A DNA stretch of 64,000 nt from Euonymus europaeus (Eukaryota; Streptophyta; Magnoliopsida; Celastrales; Celastraceae). Below are positions 44,864 to 58,145 of this stretch, piece after piece. The DNA lies in contig OY756962.1 of the NCBI GenBank assembly GCA_963580455.1, positions 26,239,001 through 26,303,000 on the forward strand. The letters run 5' to 3'. The notes below the pieces were generated by a model. The model had not been told where the DNA came from. It saw only the letters and a list, made by a program, of their open reading frames with translations, and searched no databases. A program made the position numbers and the translations under genes. Positions within the stretch are counted from its first letter, which is position 1; every line of letters begins with the position of its first letter.

Positions 44864-47689
44864 ATGGCTTCTCTTTTCAAGGTATTTAGTTTTTATCTCT
44901 TTGTTTTTTTGTTTCCGTTTGGATATAGAAGTTCAATTGATATTTTCTTTCTGCGCATTTTACTTTTTTTGTTTTATGAATTTCAGGATCAAACGAAGCT
45001 TTCAGCTTATAGGGATCGAAAGTTCTTGGGAACCCAAGAAGAATTCGAAGATGCACTTCAAACCTCAACTACTGTTTACATTGGCAACATGTCCTTCTAT
45101 ACTACTGAAGAGCAAATTTACGAGCTTTTCTCTCGAGCTGGAGAAATTAAAAAGATAATCATGGGATTGGAAAAGAACTCCAAGACACCTTGTGGCTTTT
45201 GTTTTGTCCTGTAAGTCTCCAATTGCAAAATTTTATAAAGCCTATAATGGTCAACATGGATAGGTTGATGTGTTCATTTCTCTGTATATTTTTGTGTGAC
45301 GAATGACTTGATTGTTTAACATTGATTTTAATGTAATCTTTCTTAAAAAGATAATCTTAGTGCGACTTACGAAATCTTTTGCGTGTTGGTTTTCTGTCAG
45401 ATTTTACTCAAGAGAAGATACAGAGGATGCAGTCAAGTATATAAGTGGGACAATTCTTGATGACCGTCCTATACGGGTGGATTTTGATTGGGGCTTTCAG
45501 GAAGGAAGGCAATGGGGCCGTGGAAGAAGCGGTGGACAGGTAAGCTTCCCTCATACTCAGTTGTGGTCTGTGGTCTATGTTATAGTTGTTGGAATTTGAT
45601 TTCTGCCAATTATTGTACAGGTGCGGGATGAATATCGTACTGACTACGATCCAGATATCCTTTGTCATCTTTCTTTCATTGTGAATAATTTCTTAAACTA
45701 ATATGGTAGGTGGATCAATTTAAGCTAGCATAATATCTTCCCATGAAACTCTCATTAGTTTTAGAGCTGAATCGTGAAACGCCAGTGATATTTCGTTCTA
45801 GATATATATTCGAGTTCCCTTATGGTAACTTCTTCTGATATTCTCATCATTTGTTGGTATTATTTAATTTTGTTGGTATATATTTGGTTTTCTGTCTTGT
45901 TGCTTTGATAATTATCTCAATAGTTCAATATTTGCGCTTCTTTAGTTTCCTCAATGTGTTATACGCAGAGGTGGTTATGGGAAATTAGTACAGAAAGAGC
46001 TGGAAGCACAAAGACAGCTTGTAGATTACGGTACTGGGTCATTGGGTTCTTTCCCAACAGTTATGGCACCTCATTGTAAGTCACTATTGGCTTTATTACA
46101 CCTTTCTTTTCTACTGCATTTTTTGACCTTTTTACTGAGTGAGTTTGTTAATGGGGTTGTTGGCAATCTAAATCTGTTTTATCTTGACATTGTGTAATTC
46201 ATAAATTGTTTACTTTATCGAGAGAAAATATATGATGGAATGGTGGGGGATATCCTACATAACTTTATATGTAGAATTAACAAGCCGTATCTCCCTTTTC
46301 TCAGTTGAGTATGGACCTAATACGTTTGTAATGTGCAAGGTTACTTGGCCAGAGCTTATGTTTTTGTCCTTTTTTGGGGGACCTTTACGTTTTAGCCATG
46401 CCCCATGAGCCTAATTAAGTGGGGTGGCCATTTATGGAATCTTTCCATAACAGGTTGGAAGGAATAATTCAGGCACGTCAACCATTGTTTATACTGTATT
46501 TTTTTCCCAAGTAATAGTTAGTTGTAAGTAAAAGAAAACTATTTGGTGTTACTGGCCAGTGTGGAAAAAATTGATCGAAGCAATATGAAAGCTAAATAGC
46601 TAACTGATGCCCGAAGTTTTTTTCTTCTTTCTTGTGATTGTGTTCTTTTGAATGAATGAAGAAGTCCTTGTAGCTCTCGCAATTTTTTTTTGTTTTATCC
46701 ATTATCGATGTTCCGAGCTTTAATGAAAGTACATTAGACCTAGTCCTGAATATAAGTGGCACAAACTTCTGACTGATCCAAATGAGGCTGCGTGGAAGTC
46801 TCACCGATTGTCATTAGACCAGCAGGTTTTTAGTGTTTATTGGATAGTTGATGCCTTTCAGGTTTACTTTTTTTACTGTGGGCCAATAAAAGCTTTATGA
46901 TTTACGTAAGCTATGTCTACTTTCTATATAAAGGTTGTTTTCAAAATTTTCTGACATTTTAGTTCTATAGATGGAAGACGCAGTGGAGGCCATGGTGGTG
47001 GTTCTAGGCATGGTAGAGGTACTGTGTTTTTGAAATCTTTTCTATTGTGTTACATGCTCTTTTTACCGTGTTTTTAAGTATTGCCTGTTATTGTTCCTTC
47101 TTTGTTGTGGCAGATTACCATCGGAAGAGGAATCGAGACGATGATCACCATGCTCACGAGTCTTCAAAGAGAAACATTGATCATGAATCTAGGAGAAACT
47201 CTGATCATGACCCTAGACCGGTAATATGTCAATGCTGAATCTTCTTTTATATGGGATCGTGTGACCCAGTGGTAAAGTTGCCTAAATACCACAGTTTCAA
47301 TTTTTGGAAATAGTCTCTCCACATTTTATGTGGGGATAAAGTCTATGTACACTTGCATGTCCTGACCCGTCCACTCCGGGAGCCTTGTACACGAGAATTG
47401 TTTACTCTTGTATCTCTCTCTGCTGAGGATATGCAATTGTCCTTTTTCATACACTGTACTGAGTAAATTTCAATGTTCAGTTATTTAATTATTCAGTTTT
47501 TGTTTACTGAAAGGAGGCCCCAATTTTGTTTATGAAGTCGGAATACCTATTTGCTTTCTGCTTTTGAAGTTTTTCCCCCTCATAATCATCCTCCTTATTG
47601 TTTTGGCCCTACAGGAAAAGAATCCACGTTTTCGTGAGAGTGGTGACTCTGATGATGATGAGGAAGATGAGCGAAAGCGAAGATCATGA
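44864..47689 (+). CDS. CBP20: Nuclear cap-binding protein subunit 2 (CBP20), with U12 intron
   Basis: With CBP80 it binds the m7G cap of nuclear RNAs, aiding splicing, miRNA processing and export. Eight exons give 251 aa: 44864-44881, 44987-45210, 45401-45539, 45621-45654, 45965-46075, 46971-47018, 47114-47220 and 47615-47689. The RRM (about residues 35-112) has RNP2 [10 protein letters not shown] and RNP1 CGFCFVLFYSRED. Cap-binding neighbours follow: [35 protein letters not shown], then [20 protein letters not shown]. The plant tail is Gly/Arg/His-rich with an acidic end ([16 protein letters not shown]). Intron 4 (45655-45964) is AT-AC: it starts ATATCCTTT, ends ATAC, and has branch-like TTCCTCAAT at 45947-45955, so it is a U12-type intron. 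A SINE sits in intron 7. Confidence 0.95.
47252..47410 (+). mobile_element. tRNA-derived SINE in CBP20 intron 7
   Basis: Starts with a tRNA-like A box (GTGACCCAGTGGTAAAGTTG). A degenerate B box region follows (ACAGTTTCAATTTTTGGAAA), then a SINE body with ACTCCGGGAGCCTTGTACAC. The organisation resembles the plant Au SINE family; this is from memory, without a database search. Confidence 0.6.
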
Positions 47690-48136
47690 TTAATTATCAC
47701 TGCTGTTATACGCCCATGGAGCCGATGAGGTTGTAAAATGCTCTACTTGGGACATGTATTCTTGGAACACTATGAGCAAAATATTTTCGTTTCTGTGAAC
47801 CTCCTAATTTCAAGCGTTATGGTGCTGCAGAATGGAATGTGGGTGTGGCTGCAGTGTAGTGAATATTACTTCAGTTTAGACAATTGAATATATCCCTTTT
47901 TCTTATACAAACAAATCAAACACATCTAATAAAGAGAGAAATTGACGATGAGCAACTCAAACCTGAAGATTTTCTATCAGTTTGTGTAAAGTGCATCTAC
48001 AAAGAAGAGCATCATAATAGTATTAATATGTTTTTCCCAACTGAAAGACACTAAAGAACGCGCTCGAGAGTAGCATTGACATGTCCTTGCCCTCAACGAC
48101 AGTCACAAGAAACCCATGGAGGATCCACTCTTCTGA
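47690..48136. other. Convergent 3' ends of CBP20 and RPN1
   Basis: 3' UTRs of both genes; nothing else recognised. Confidence 0.5.
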
Positions 48137-51100
48137 TCATTGGTCTTCTCTGTATTCGGGGTTCTCCTTCAAGATGACAAAACCTTCAAGAATGGGCGAA
48201 AGAGGGATATACCTGCACGTGCAGACACAACCCACGAGGGTAAAAAAAAACTTGTGTTGAGAGTAACCACAAGTAATAGTAAGGAACGATGAAGGCAAGA
48301 AGTCTCACTTCTCAGTGGCGAGTTCTGCTCTATCACCAGCAGACAGAAGAACTGGGGTCGAATGCGTCTGGAAACCGGTGATAGTCTTAGGTCGACCTGC
48401 CTGGCCGACAACATCGACAGCTTGGCCCACGCGAACAGGAACGGATAGAGGTTTGAGATTCTCATCGACAGTCATCAACATCCGTGGCTGTCCCCCAAAA
48501 ATTGCAGAATGAGAAAGCTCACCAAATTACAAAGACTTCAATGCAAAAGGAAATAAAGTTTTCGTTTAAACAAACCTGCATGGCCAAAACGAGGAAGTAA
48601 AGCACATAATGATATTTCCCCAAAATGATGGCTTTCATATCAAGACACGCATGCAGCATGGTTATTATGCCAGCAAGCGCAATCCTAGTGACACAGCATA
48701 ATATTTGATAAAGTAAATTAAGAGAAGGGAGCAAGTATAACAAGTGGATGAGAAGAAACTAGGAAAGTGCACTTCCAAGTTGCAGAGCTCGCAATATAAA
48801 ATAGTAAAATACTAGCAGTTAGTATAATTTGAGTAAGTTCTAGAAAAAGATTACTCACGGTGATAATAAGAAACGATCAGAATGATATGGATTAAGAGTT
48901 AATAAGCCCTTTCCCAAATGAACAAGACCTTGAGCAATTCTCACCTGCAAAGGCAAAAGAATATGAATTATACAATACTGCATGGAACTAAATAGTATTT
49001 TAAATGAACATGCCATTAAACTAACAAATGAAAATGAAACTACAAACTCATTAAAAGCATTACACAGAACAGAAGGCTGGCATCCTTGTAGTAATAGCTT
49101 GAAAGATTGCGAAGCATGGTAGCCATTCGAGCATTATTTGTTCCTGCGCCTATCATACCCAAGGAGATAACAGCAGCCTGTACCACTCAAACAAAATGTG
49201 TACCCTTTAAAATGTACATGACAAAATAACAAAGCTATTTGAATGAAGTGTATGGCTTACCATTGCAACTTCTGAATCCGTGTCATGACTAAGTCTGCTT
49301 AATGTGTCCATAACATTGACCTGGTAACATGAAATAATAGTTATAAACAAAAGGCCATATTGTGCAAACTGAAGTGGCGCAGAACTCTTCTCCCTGAGCA
49401 ACTTAAAGCGTCAACTTCCTAACAATAAGGCTGTGTTAACTTGTGAAACTAAGAAAACAGTCTGTAAAAATTCTGGTTCTCCAACTTTCTCAGATGGGTG
49501 GATGGTAACTCTGTGATATTTTAATGAATGCTTAGCATAAACAAAATGCAGTTTCATTTCTATGTTTATTCAGCCCAAGCAGTGCAGCAGCACTATTCTG
49601 GCATCAATCCCATGGACCAGCAACCTTAAAATAATTGCCTACTATATTATATTTCATCTCCTCCCAGTGACAACAAAATGAGATCCATACCTTTGGGTTT
49701 GATACACAGAGGAGACCAAGGGCTAATGGAACTGCCTGACGGATATTATGTTCTCCATACTGCAAAAGATGTTCCAACGAACGAATTGACATATCAAGGC
49801 CCAGCTCTTCAGCCATTGCAACCATAGCAATTCCAAGCACTGCTGGTCCCTGGTGGGTTTCACCCTTCTCAAGATGTTGTGCACAGTGACCAAGAAGAGT
49901 TTGAACCTGCATTGAAAAAATAGTAACCTTTGCGGTTCAAGTAAAAAGAACTTTGAAGGGAAAGTGGAAGGCCTTCGCAGACTACCTTGAGGACATTGCC
50001 TGTCCCAGCATATGCACAAGAAAGCAGTGTCATATCACAATATTTTCTTATTTTTTCATTAAATGTCTTCGAGACTTCTGCTGTTGCATCCACACGATCC
50101 TGTTAAAACACAAAAATGGGGTTGCAAATGCATACAATCAGAAAAAATATCAATGGGCATTTCCATAGACAGGGAAATATACACTCACTGAAAAGAATAG
50201 ATAAACTCAGCCATTATAGAGTCAGTCAGCACAATCAAACATTGAAAATTCCAAATTAGCTTAAGCTAACAGTATTAGAGTTAGAGAGGCGCCAGCAGCT
50301 ATGATTTACCTGCTTTCCAAGGTATAAAAGGCCAAGGCCTAGAGGCAAAAATCGAGTGAGGGGCTCACCCAATTCCAACTCACTTCGGTCCATTAATGCA
50401 AATATTATAGCCTGAGCTACCTCTTCATTGCAGGACCCCACGTATACCAAGCCCAATGAGATTGCAGTGAAGGCAATAACGTCCAGGGGGGCTTTTGGAT
50501 CATTAAATATGGGAGACAATTTACCACGAACCTGCAAAAAAAAGAAAGAACATGTAACAATTGCAATTCAAAAAACATTAACAGCCAGAAGAATGACCAA
50601 CTTGCAAACTTAAAGAAAAATCTAAACAAAAAAATTTAAGTTCTTTTTGGTCAAGCTTTCAGTGACAATGATTACGAGGATTAAAAAAACAAGGGATCAC
50701 GCACCATCTCAAATGATAAAAATACTTTAGTCCTTTTTAATGAAAAAGACATTTATTAAGGCGGTCAAAAGTCATTTGTAACACAGACAAACAAACAAGT
50801 CTTAAGGCATTACCATTAGGGCCCAAGGAAAATAGGCAATATCTAGACTATTGTCACCAAAAAAAAATTATTAAACAAAAGAATTACATCAAATTGAAAT
50901 GGGAAATAGATCTCACCAGGTCATTCTGAGTACCGGCATATGCAATTCCCAGGCCCATTATTGCACCAATTCGGATGCTTGGATCCTCTCTAATTACATA
51001 ATCACTCAGTAGTGCAAGTGCCTAAGAAAATAAAATATATCCACATATAATATGCAAAACCTCTTCATTACATTCACACATATAAAAGAAAGAACAACTC

Positions 51101-54100
51101 ACAGGATCGCAATCATTCTTGATACTGCAGTTGACGATCCCAATGCCTAACAGTGCTCCAGCAATAACATGGTTTTCATTGAAATGGAAATACTTATCAA
51201 TTTGAGCAAGTCCAGAATCAACATCCCACAGCAAAATCATACCCTAATGTGAGAAGAAAAGGATGACAATATTCAATACTAGATTATAAAAGAATTGATA
51301 ACTTGATTTCATAGAAGGCATACCAGACTCGCTGCAGCACTGGCCCTCCCATGCTCTTTATTTTTGAAAAGCCAATTTCCAGAAGAACTGCTACTTGAAG
51401 AATCTGATGCAACTGTCATTAATTTATCCTGCAACAAAGATAAATAATGATTAGCAACATAACTCATAATTGACACCCAACTTGAATGAATTTAACCTCC
51501 AAATACATTACTTGACCAAAGCCAGCGTTGACAAATGCATTGACAAATGTAGCAGCTAAGTTCTGTCTCGCTGAATCAACACTTGCACCACCACTTGCCC
51601 GACCATCAAGTAAATGTGCCTGAAAAGGTTCAAGCAAGTATGTTCCAAATTAATAGATCACAAGGTAAATACAATACAATAAGCCTAACAGTTGTTGTCA
51701 CTAAATTTTAAAAAAAAAAAAAACTTAATTGAGACATCGTGTAAGAAGTCAAATTGCAAACCTTATATATATCTTCAGGAGATTTGGGCTCCATGACCTC
51801 AATATCACGAGCAAGGGTGAGATACCCTTCACTTAACTTGGTGTTGTTCATGACTTCCTGCAATGCCTCCCTATCCTCAGCCCTTAAAGCCACCTCCTCA
51901 TCTAGCACAAGAGTAACACCCTTCAAAAAACGAAATGCCACTTAGCAACAGGTGCACAGCTCCTTACATTAGAGTTGGATTCAAGGACCACATGTAGTCT
52001 ATTGACTATGTGAGACCATCTCCTTACCGTTTCGCAGTTTGATTCCCCTCTCCATCAAAAAATTAATAATATAAGCCCGTGTGACTTATCCCAAAAAAAA
52101 ACAGAGAGAGAATTGGATTCTAGGGCTCGGGCATCAAAAGTCCATCTCTGAAAATGTATCATTAAAAGAAATAACTTGTATAGCCATCACAAGCGAAATA
52201 ACCAAAATGAAATATGATGAGCAATGGAGAGCTGGTCCTCCCTTTATATACAACTACAATTGAGAGTTTGAGACTACAGTCCAAAAGTGGAACTTTAACT
52301 ATCATCAGAGGGGAAAATCCATCACTCATCAAGTGCATGAAAACAACTAATATTCCCGTTCTTTTAAACACTGCTAACTCTTTACCAAATGGAAGAGAAA
52401 AAATTTAATGGAGAATGACCCAAAATCTCGTGGCTCAATCCATAAAAGCAAGTCAATCATAGATACTAAATTATTAAAACAATGAAAGATAATGGACCAA
52501 AACTGAGAGCTTCAATATTACTCGTCAGCCAAACTATAAATCAAAGTGAGAAAATATCCAAACTAAAGACTTACATGTCTAGCAAGGATGTAGCAAAATT
52601 GCTTCTTTTTCAGCATGTCCTTACAAGAATCAAAAACCCGCTTTACATGCTGCCAGCATACATTTGAGTTGTTAGAATAAGCAAAAGTTGAGGACTGTAA
52701 CTGAATAATGTCCTTAGATAAACACAAACCAGAAAGGAACTGGAAAACATTACGTAGTAATCAAATCCTAATAAGTAAATAATTATTCTTTACTACTATC
52801 TGACTTTTACATAAAGCATAAATGCATTTAATTGAAGCAAAATTTTACAAAATGCATAACAAAGAACAAACCGGCATTTTATCAAGGAAGAGCGCAATCT
52901 GAAGTGCATTTGCATATTCTTCAAATTCCATGTAGATTGTATAAGCAATATCCAAAACTGCCATATCATCTGGCCCGGGAAGGTGTCTTTCATTTTTGCA
53001 AGTGAAAAAAAATATAAACGTCAGGCAAGTAAGAAAGAATTAAAATGCTGATAAAAATATTTTATATGAATATGAAGCATGAGTTATTATTTATGCAATC
53101 CCACTGACTTTGCTGCACTGGTGAGATACAGACATGTTCTTCTAAAGTTCGTGCTGTCCACATGCTTATCTAAGGTGACAAGGTCTTCAACCTGGATTAT
53201 ATTCACATCTCATAATTTTAAAGCTAGGAAAACAGAATAAATCAAGGAAGAAGATAGAGGCAACATTATGGCATTTTTACCTCCATTAAAAGATCAACAG
53301 CTTCGGGTTCAGCATTGTGCTGCAGAACAATGCAAAGTCATAAGAAACAAAGCCAACCATTCCTCCATATTAGGTATGGAAACTAATTTCCACAGATAAC
53401 CAGAGGCTACACAACTAAACAATTTTATGACAGTTCATATCAGAAACTTTTCTTTTCGACCCAAATTATGACCTTTTCCCCAATAAGGAATTATCCTATG
53501 CAAGGGAGAAACAAACACAAAAGTAAGCAAACCGTCATCAAAAATCAAGAATTTATCTCACACACACTAGCATAGTTCTTTTCAAGGCAATATGATGTCA
53601 CATGGCTAAATAATTATAAAAATCCACTATATTTCTTCCTTGCATTAAAGACTCATCACATTTGTATAGTTGGAATTATAAATATTATACATCTTATGCT
53701 GACTATAACTAAACATGGAAAGCGAACAAAAGCCATACCTTCATATGAAAAGCAACAATTTGTTGAACAAGATCCATTAGATCATCAGTTGGATCCTCTT
53801 CAGTCTGTAGCAGTATAGACCAAAAAAAGGAACACATTTGAGATACGCGTAAAGTTCCTCCCAAAAAACTATGAGCCTACCATACCATCAAACCCTTGAT
53901 TGAAGGGCCCATAATTTATGTTCCATGCAAAGGCAAATGCTTGGAATTAAAAAAAAAAAATGGAGCGGAAAAATGGGCAGCGGAACAATAAATCGAGCAT
54001 TGCAGTGAACGTTGAACATCTAATAACCTTCAGCAAACACACAAGAATGTGTCCTTTACCAGTTAATAATACCAGTAGAAGTCAAGCCAATTAATAGTAT

Positions 54101-56354
54101 TATAAATATCAAGAATGAAAGTACCAATATAGCCTGTATGGGTCCAGCTAATTTTTCAAAAGATGTAAAACCATTATAGTAATGACTCAAGAATGGTATA
54201 GAATATTCATGGTGATATTAGTCTGCAGTCTGCACATGATTGCCAGTACAAGGAGTCTAATAAAGCACCACCATAAAGAGGTTGATGAGAGAAAATTGTC
54301 TAAACAGCACTTGAAGCCAAAAATAAAATTCTAATACAACATCTAAAGGATAGGTTGTGAACCTGCCGATTTGCATACTCTTGGGCAACTTCTCCAGCCA
54401 AGTTCCTGATGGGGAAGAAAAAAAAGATAAAAATTTTCATAAAATTGGTTCATATATGCCAATCAAACAAATCTTCAAAAACTTGCCCATTAAAAAAAAC
54501 TAGTGCATTCACATCACATTAACTACCAGAAGGGAATACCAACGAAATATAATGGCAGCAAAGAATGTAAGAAAAATATTTAAAAATCAACACCAAGACT
54601 GAATTCATGAGAACCACATGCAATTCAGGGAACAAAAATATTATCACCATATATGCAGGGTTATTTTTCTTCTTTCACCTTTTAGGACATGGAAGTCCCA
54701 GGAAACACAATTACAGCAATTACAACAAGCATGACTAACTAAATAAAGCACAAACAGACACAAAACAGCAAGTACAGCAAACACAGAAAGGAAATGTTGG
54801 TCATAAATTTTTGACAAATGAAGCCTAAGCATGACTATCTAAAAATACACCGAGAAAACCATTGTCTTCAAAAGCAATTCCAAATACTGAATACAAAGAC
54901 CTCAGACCCCCATGCTCACCTGACATACTCATAGCCCCATGACCCAATATCACCTTCTGAACCCAACAACCTGTACTTTAAGCTCTCCTGAAAGAGGCAT
55001 CAGATAGAAAATTTATTAAGGAACATGAATGAATCTAGCACAAATCAACAAAATAAGGTGCTGAAGGTGATATTGGGTGAAAGAGGCATCAGATAGAAAA
55101 TTTATTAAGGAACATGAATGAATCTAGCACAAATCAACAAAATAAGGTGCTGAAGGGCATATCAGGTTAAAAGACCTAATGTATAAAAATATGAGGCTGA
55201 AAAGAAGAAGTTACAAAAGTTATAAACAAGATTTTAGCTAATGCCCATACAGATAACTTGTCCTACCCGTTCTCCCTCTGCAGACATGGTCAGGGCTAAC
55301 ACTGAGAGAATATCCGCCAGTAACTTCTGCATGGAGGAGAAAATAAATTACTAGAGAACAATGAGCATTAGTTTAAGGAAATCCACTCAACCAAGAGACA
55401 TAATTCATAATTGTACCTTCAAGCTGTTATCAGACATTTGTTCATAATATGCCTTTAATGTTGCAAAGTGTGGTCGTAGGAACTTAAGTGGCTTTGGCAC
55501 AGATGTCATTGAGCTGGTTGAGGTACGAATTTCATGCCTCATGCTCTCAAGAGCGACTTTCTGCAGGCCAGGATGCGGATCCTGAACCCGTTCCACATAC
55601 AGCTCAAGCTGCTGCTTGAGAGCCAGATCTTCCTCAGACTATAAATGCCAATTAAAAATATCAGTCCAAAGAACCTAGACCTAACTACAAGTAAAATATC
55701 GCTCATAACAATAATTACTGAATTCCAACTACATTGTTCACTAAGGTCTACTTGACACCATGACAAAGTAAATCAGAAATGACAAGATTCACGAGTTCTA
55801 TAGCCAACTCGCAGAAATAATTTCCATTGGCGAAGCCTAAAACCAATTCAAGTAGCGACATGAGGCACATTACATGCTTGTCCTAAGAAGACAAAATCAC
55901 CACATTCACGATGTTTTATTTCCCCTTTCCACGATTCCTATAAAGAATAGATGATTAAACTCTTATACGAATTCAATTGTGGGTAAAATCGAAAGAAGTG
56001 CACACTTATCCACAGCATTCGTTATTTCGTACACTCTCGCAATTAGTTCCAAGAAACCAAAACCTCAATTCAACAACGCAAACACAACTGAAACAAGCTT
56101 CTCATTGCTTCAGAAAAGCAGATGACTATATAAACATCATAAAGCACAATATTAGAAAACTCCCGTGGCTTTCTTTTTCAGTTCATCGATTTTCTCACCA
56201 AGAAAGAAGAAATAGAAACCCTTTAACTTACCAGATCTTCATCCTTCTTGTCATCTTTCTTCTTCGGGTCCTTGGACGCGACTTTCACAGGTGCCTCCTC
56301 TTGAGCTCCGGTGCCACTACCACTAGGGATAGTACTATCTGGATCTTGTGCCAT
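48137..56354 (-). CDS. RPN1: 26S proteasome non-ATPase subunit RPN1 (PSMD2)
   Basis: Scaffold of the 19S base that binds ubiquitin/UBL shuttles. Twenty-four exons join in frame to 895 aa: 56232-56354, 55417-55638, 55267-55326, 54920-54987, 54363-54405, 53739-53804, 53281-53319, 53109-53191, 52872-52986, 52575-52649, 51762-51920, 51512-51619, 51324-51428, 51103-51243, 50917-51021, 50310-50531, 49986-50099, 49691-49906, 49261-49320, 49064-49177, 48859-48944, 48576-48684, 48309-48487, 48137-48212. The N-terminus is acidic/lysine-rich ([14 protein letters not shown]). The middle has tandem PC repeats ([52 protein letters not shown]). It ends [20 protein letters not shown]. The RPN1A or RPN1B paralogue is not resolved. 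Confidence 0.96.
54991..55157. repeat. 89-bp tandem duplication in RPN1 intron 3, with an inverted copy of exon sequence
   Basis: AAAGAGGCATCAGATAGAAA starts at 54991 and again at 55080; both continue to AAAATAAGGTGCTGAAGG. The 16 bases joining the copies, GAAGGTGATATTGGGT (55063-55078), are the exact reverse complement of 54942-54957 in the neighbouring RPN1 exon. Confidence 0.85.
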
Positions 56355-56958
56355 ATCGTGCGCGGAGAAGAACAAACACGGGTTAGAGTTAAAAGAAGAA
56401 AGATTCAGCTGCCCTGAATTTATCGAGAAATCGTTGATTGTTGATGGAGACAGAAATCCAGTCGTTTGAGTGAGATAAATGCACGAGAGAATGGTTTCCT
56501 CTTTGTCAAGCAAGAAACGGTTTTTTCGAAAAATAAACCTCATAATAAAATTTCATATTATATATTTGGCCCCTCCTTTTTATAATTTCAAAAATAGCTT
56601 TTTCAGACTGTGAAATAACTCTCATACCCTTCTATTCCCTCCCCCACCCCCTCCCAAAAAAAAATCGTTTACTCATTAAATAAAAATTTTTAAAAAAATT
56701 AGATTGAAACCCCTCCATTCTCATGCACTCCTGCACCTTCTCTCTCTCTGGCTATGCTTGACATGTGGGTTGGGAGAGGTTAGGTTAGGTTGAGAGGCGT
56801 TCATAAAAGTGAACTCTTACTTGATATTAAGTGGTGTTGAGAAATATTTTTGTAAGTGAACACCTCCCATCTCTTCAAAAATTACGGGTTGAGAAAAGAG
56901 ATGTTGGGAGAGGTTCGTGAACCCCTTCCAACCTTTCCCAGACACCTCTCGCAAGCAG

Positions 56959-56961
<3 letters not shown>

Positions 56962-57031
<70 letters not shown>
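56962..57031. repeat. (CT)n microsatellite
   Basis: About 35 uninterrupted CT units followed by GTGTGTAG. Open frames across it on either strand are simple-repeat artefacts. Confidence 0.98.
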
Positions 57032-57037
<6 letters not shown>

Positions 57038-57825
57038 AGGGTAGAGTTTGCCTTGTATTTGTGGGGAAGGAAGCAGGAAGAACATCGACAAGTTGTATCG
57101 CAAGGAAGATTGACAACTCTCTCTTGCTCTCTATCGTGCTCTCTCACTCTCTCTTTCTCACCATATTGAGGTACTCTATCTCTCTCTTAATTTCTCTCAT
57201 ATGTTTATATTTGGTGTTTGTTTCCATGTGGATTGTTAAATGAAATGAAAGTTTTGATTTTGAGTAGGAACTAGATTGTATTCAAGATTCAAGGGACGTC
57301 AACTTACTTTTGTTTGATTATCAATTGGAATTGATATGTGGGTTTAGTTTTGTAAACGTATATGAGGTTACTGAGAACTGATTTTTTTTAATAGTGGAGA
57401 CATGACTTTTTTTCATTGGTTGAAAACTATCTATTTTGACTTGGTTGAGAATTATCTATTTTGACTGGTTTAGAACTGTTTGTTTTGACTTGATTGAGAA
57501 TTGTCTGTTTTGACTTAATTGAGAACTGTGTGTTTTGACTTAGTTGAGAATTATTTGTTTTGACTTGGTTGATAATTGTTTGTTTTGATTGGTTAAAAAC
57601 TGTACGTTTTGACTTGATTGAGAACCGTATACTTTGATTGGTTGAGAACTATTTGTTTTGACTTGGTTGAGAACTGCATGTTTTGATTGGTTGAAAACTG
57701 TCTTAGGGAATCACTATGTAGCCTTATGAGGCATACTATAATTTGATTATTGAATTGTAGATCTATATTGTCTTCTCCTTCATTCCCTATAGTGCTCACA
57801 ATTCTTGTGTCCATAATTTTTTAAC

Positions 57826-58145
57826 TATGGATTTGAGAATTCCAATTGAGGATAGATTCGCGTCTAAAGTTGTTTGTCGATCAAAACTCGCTCAAGCTTT
57901 GAGCACAATTAAATCAAAGTTTGATGGTGAAGAGTTATATTCATTTAGGGAATCATGTTTTGTCCATTTTCAAGATGTGGAAGAGATTTAGTGGGTGCCC
58001 TAGATTGTCCATCATTTTTATTGCATCAACTGCTTTCTCCTACACACAGGCTGCTCTTTAGGATTGGGGATCAAAAGCTGACATTCTCAATCAAAGAATT
58101 CAACTTAATAGGAAAAAATTTGCAATTGGGTGTTGAAAACAAGAA
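57826..58145 (+). pseudogene. DUF1985-like fragment from a Ulp1-carrying Mutator element
   Basis: Frame from 57826 reads MDLRIPIEDRFASKV, then KSKFDGEELYSFRESCFVHF, and stops. The next frame continues DCPSFLLHQLLSP and LLFRIGDQKLTFSIKEFNLI. The pattern (FRES-FGHF, IHHLLL, FRIGGKKLRFSIKEFALITG) is that of DUF1985, usually linked to Ulp1-like peptidases in plant Mutator elements. One frameshift and truncation; no peptidase domain follows. Confidence 0.6.

Noticed and set aside
56817..57147. Several overlapping open frames with long Arg-Glu or Leu-Ser runs
   Set aside because: Pure translation of the (CT)n microsatellite; no domain and all phases open.
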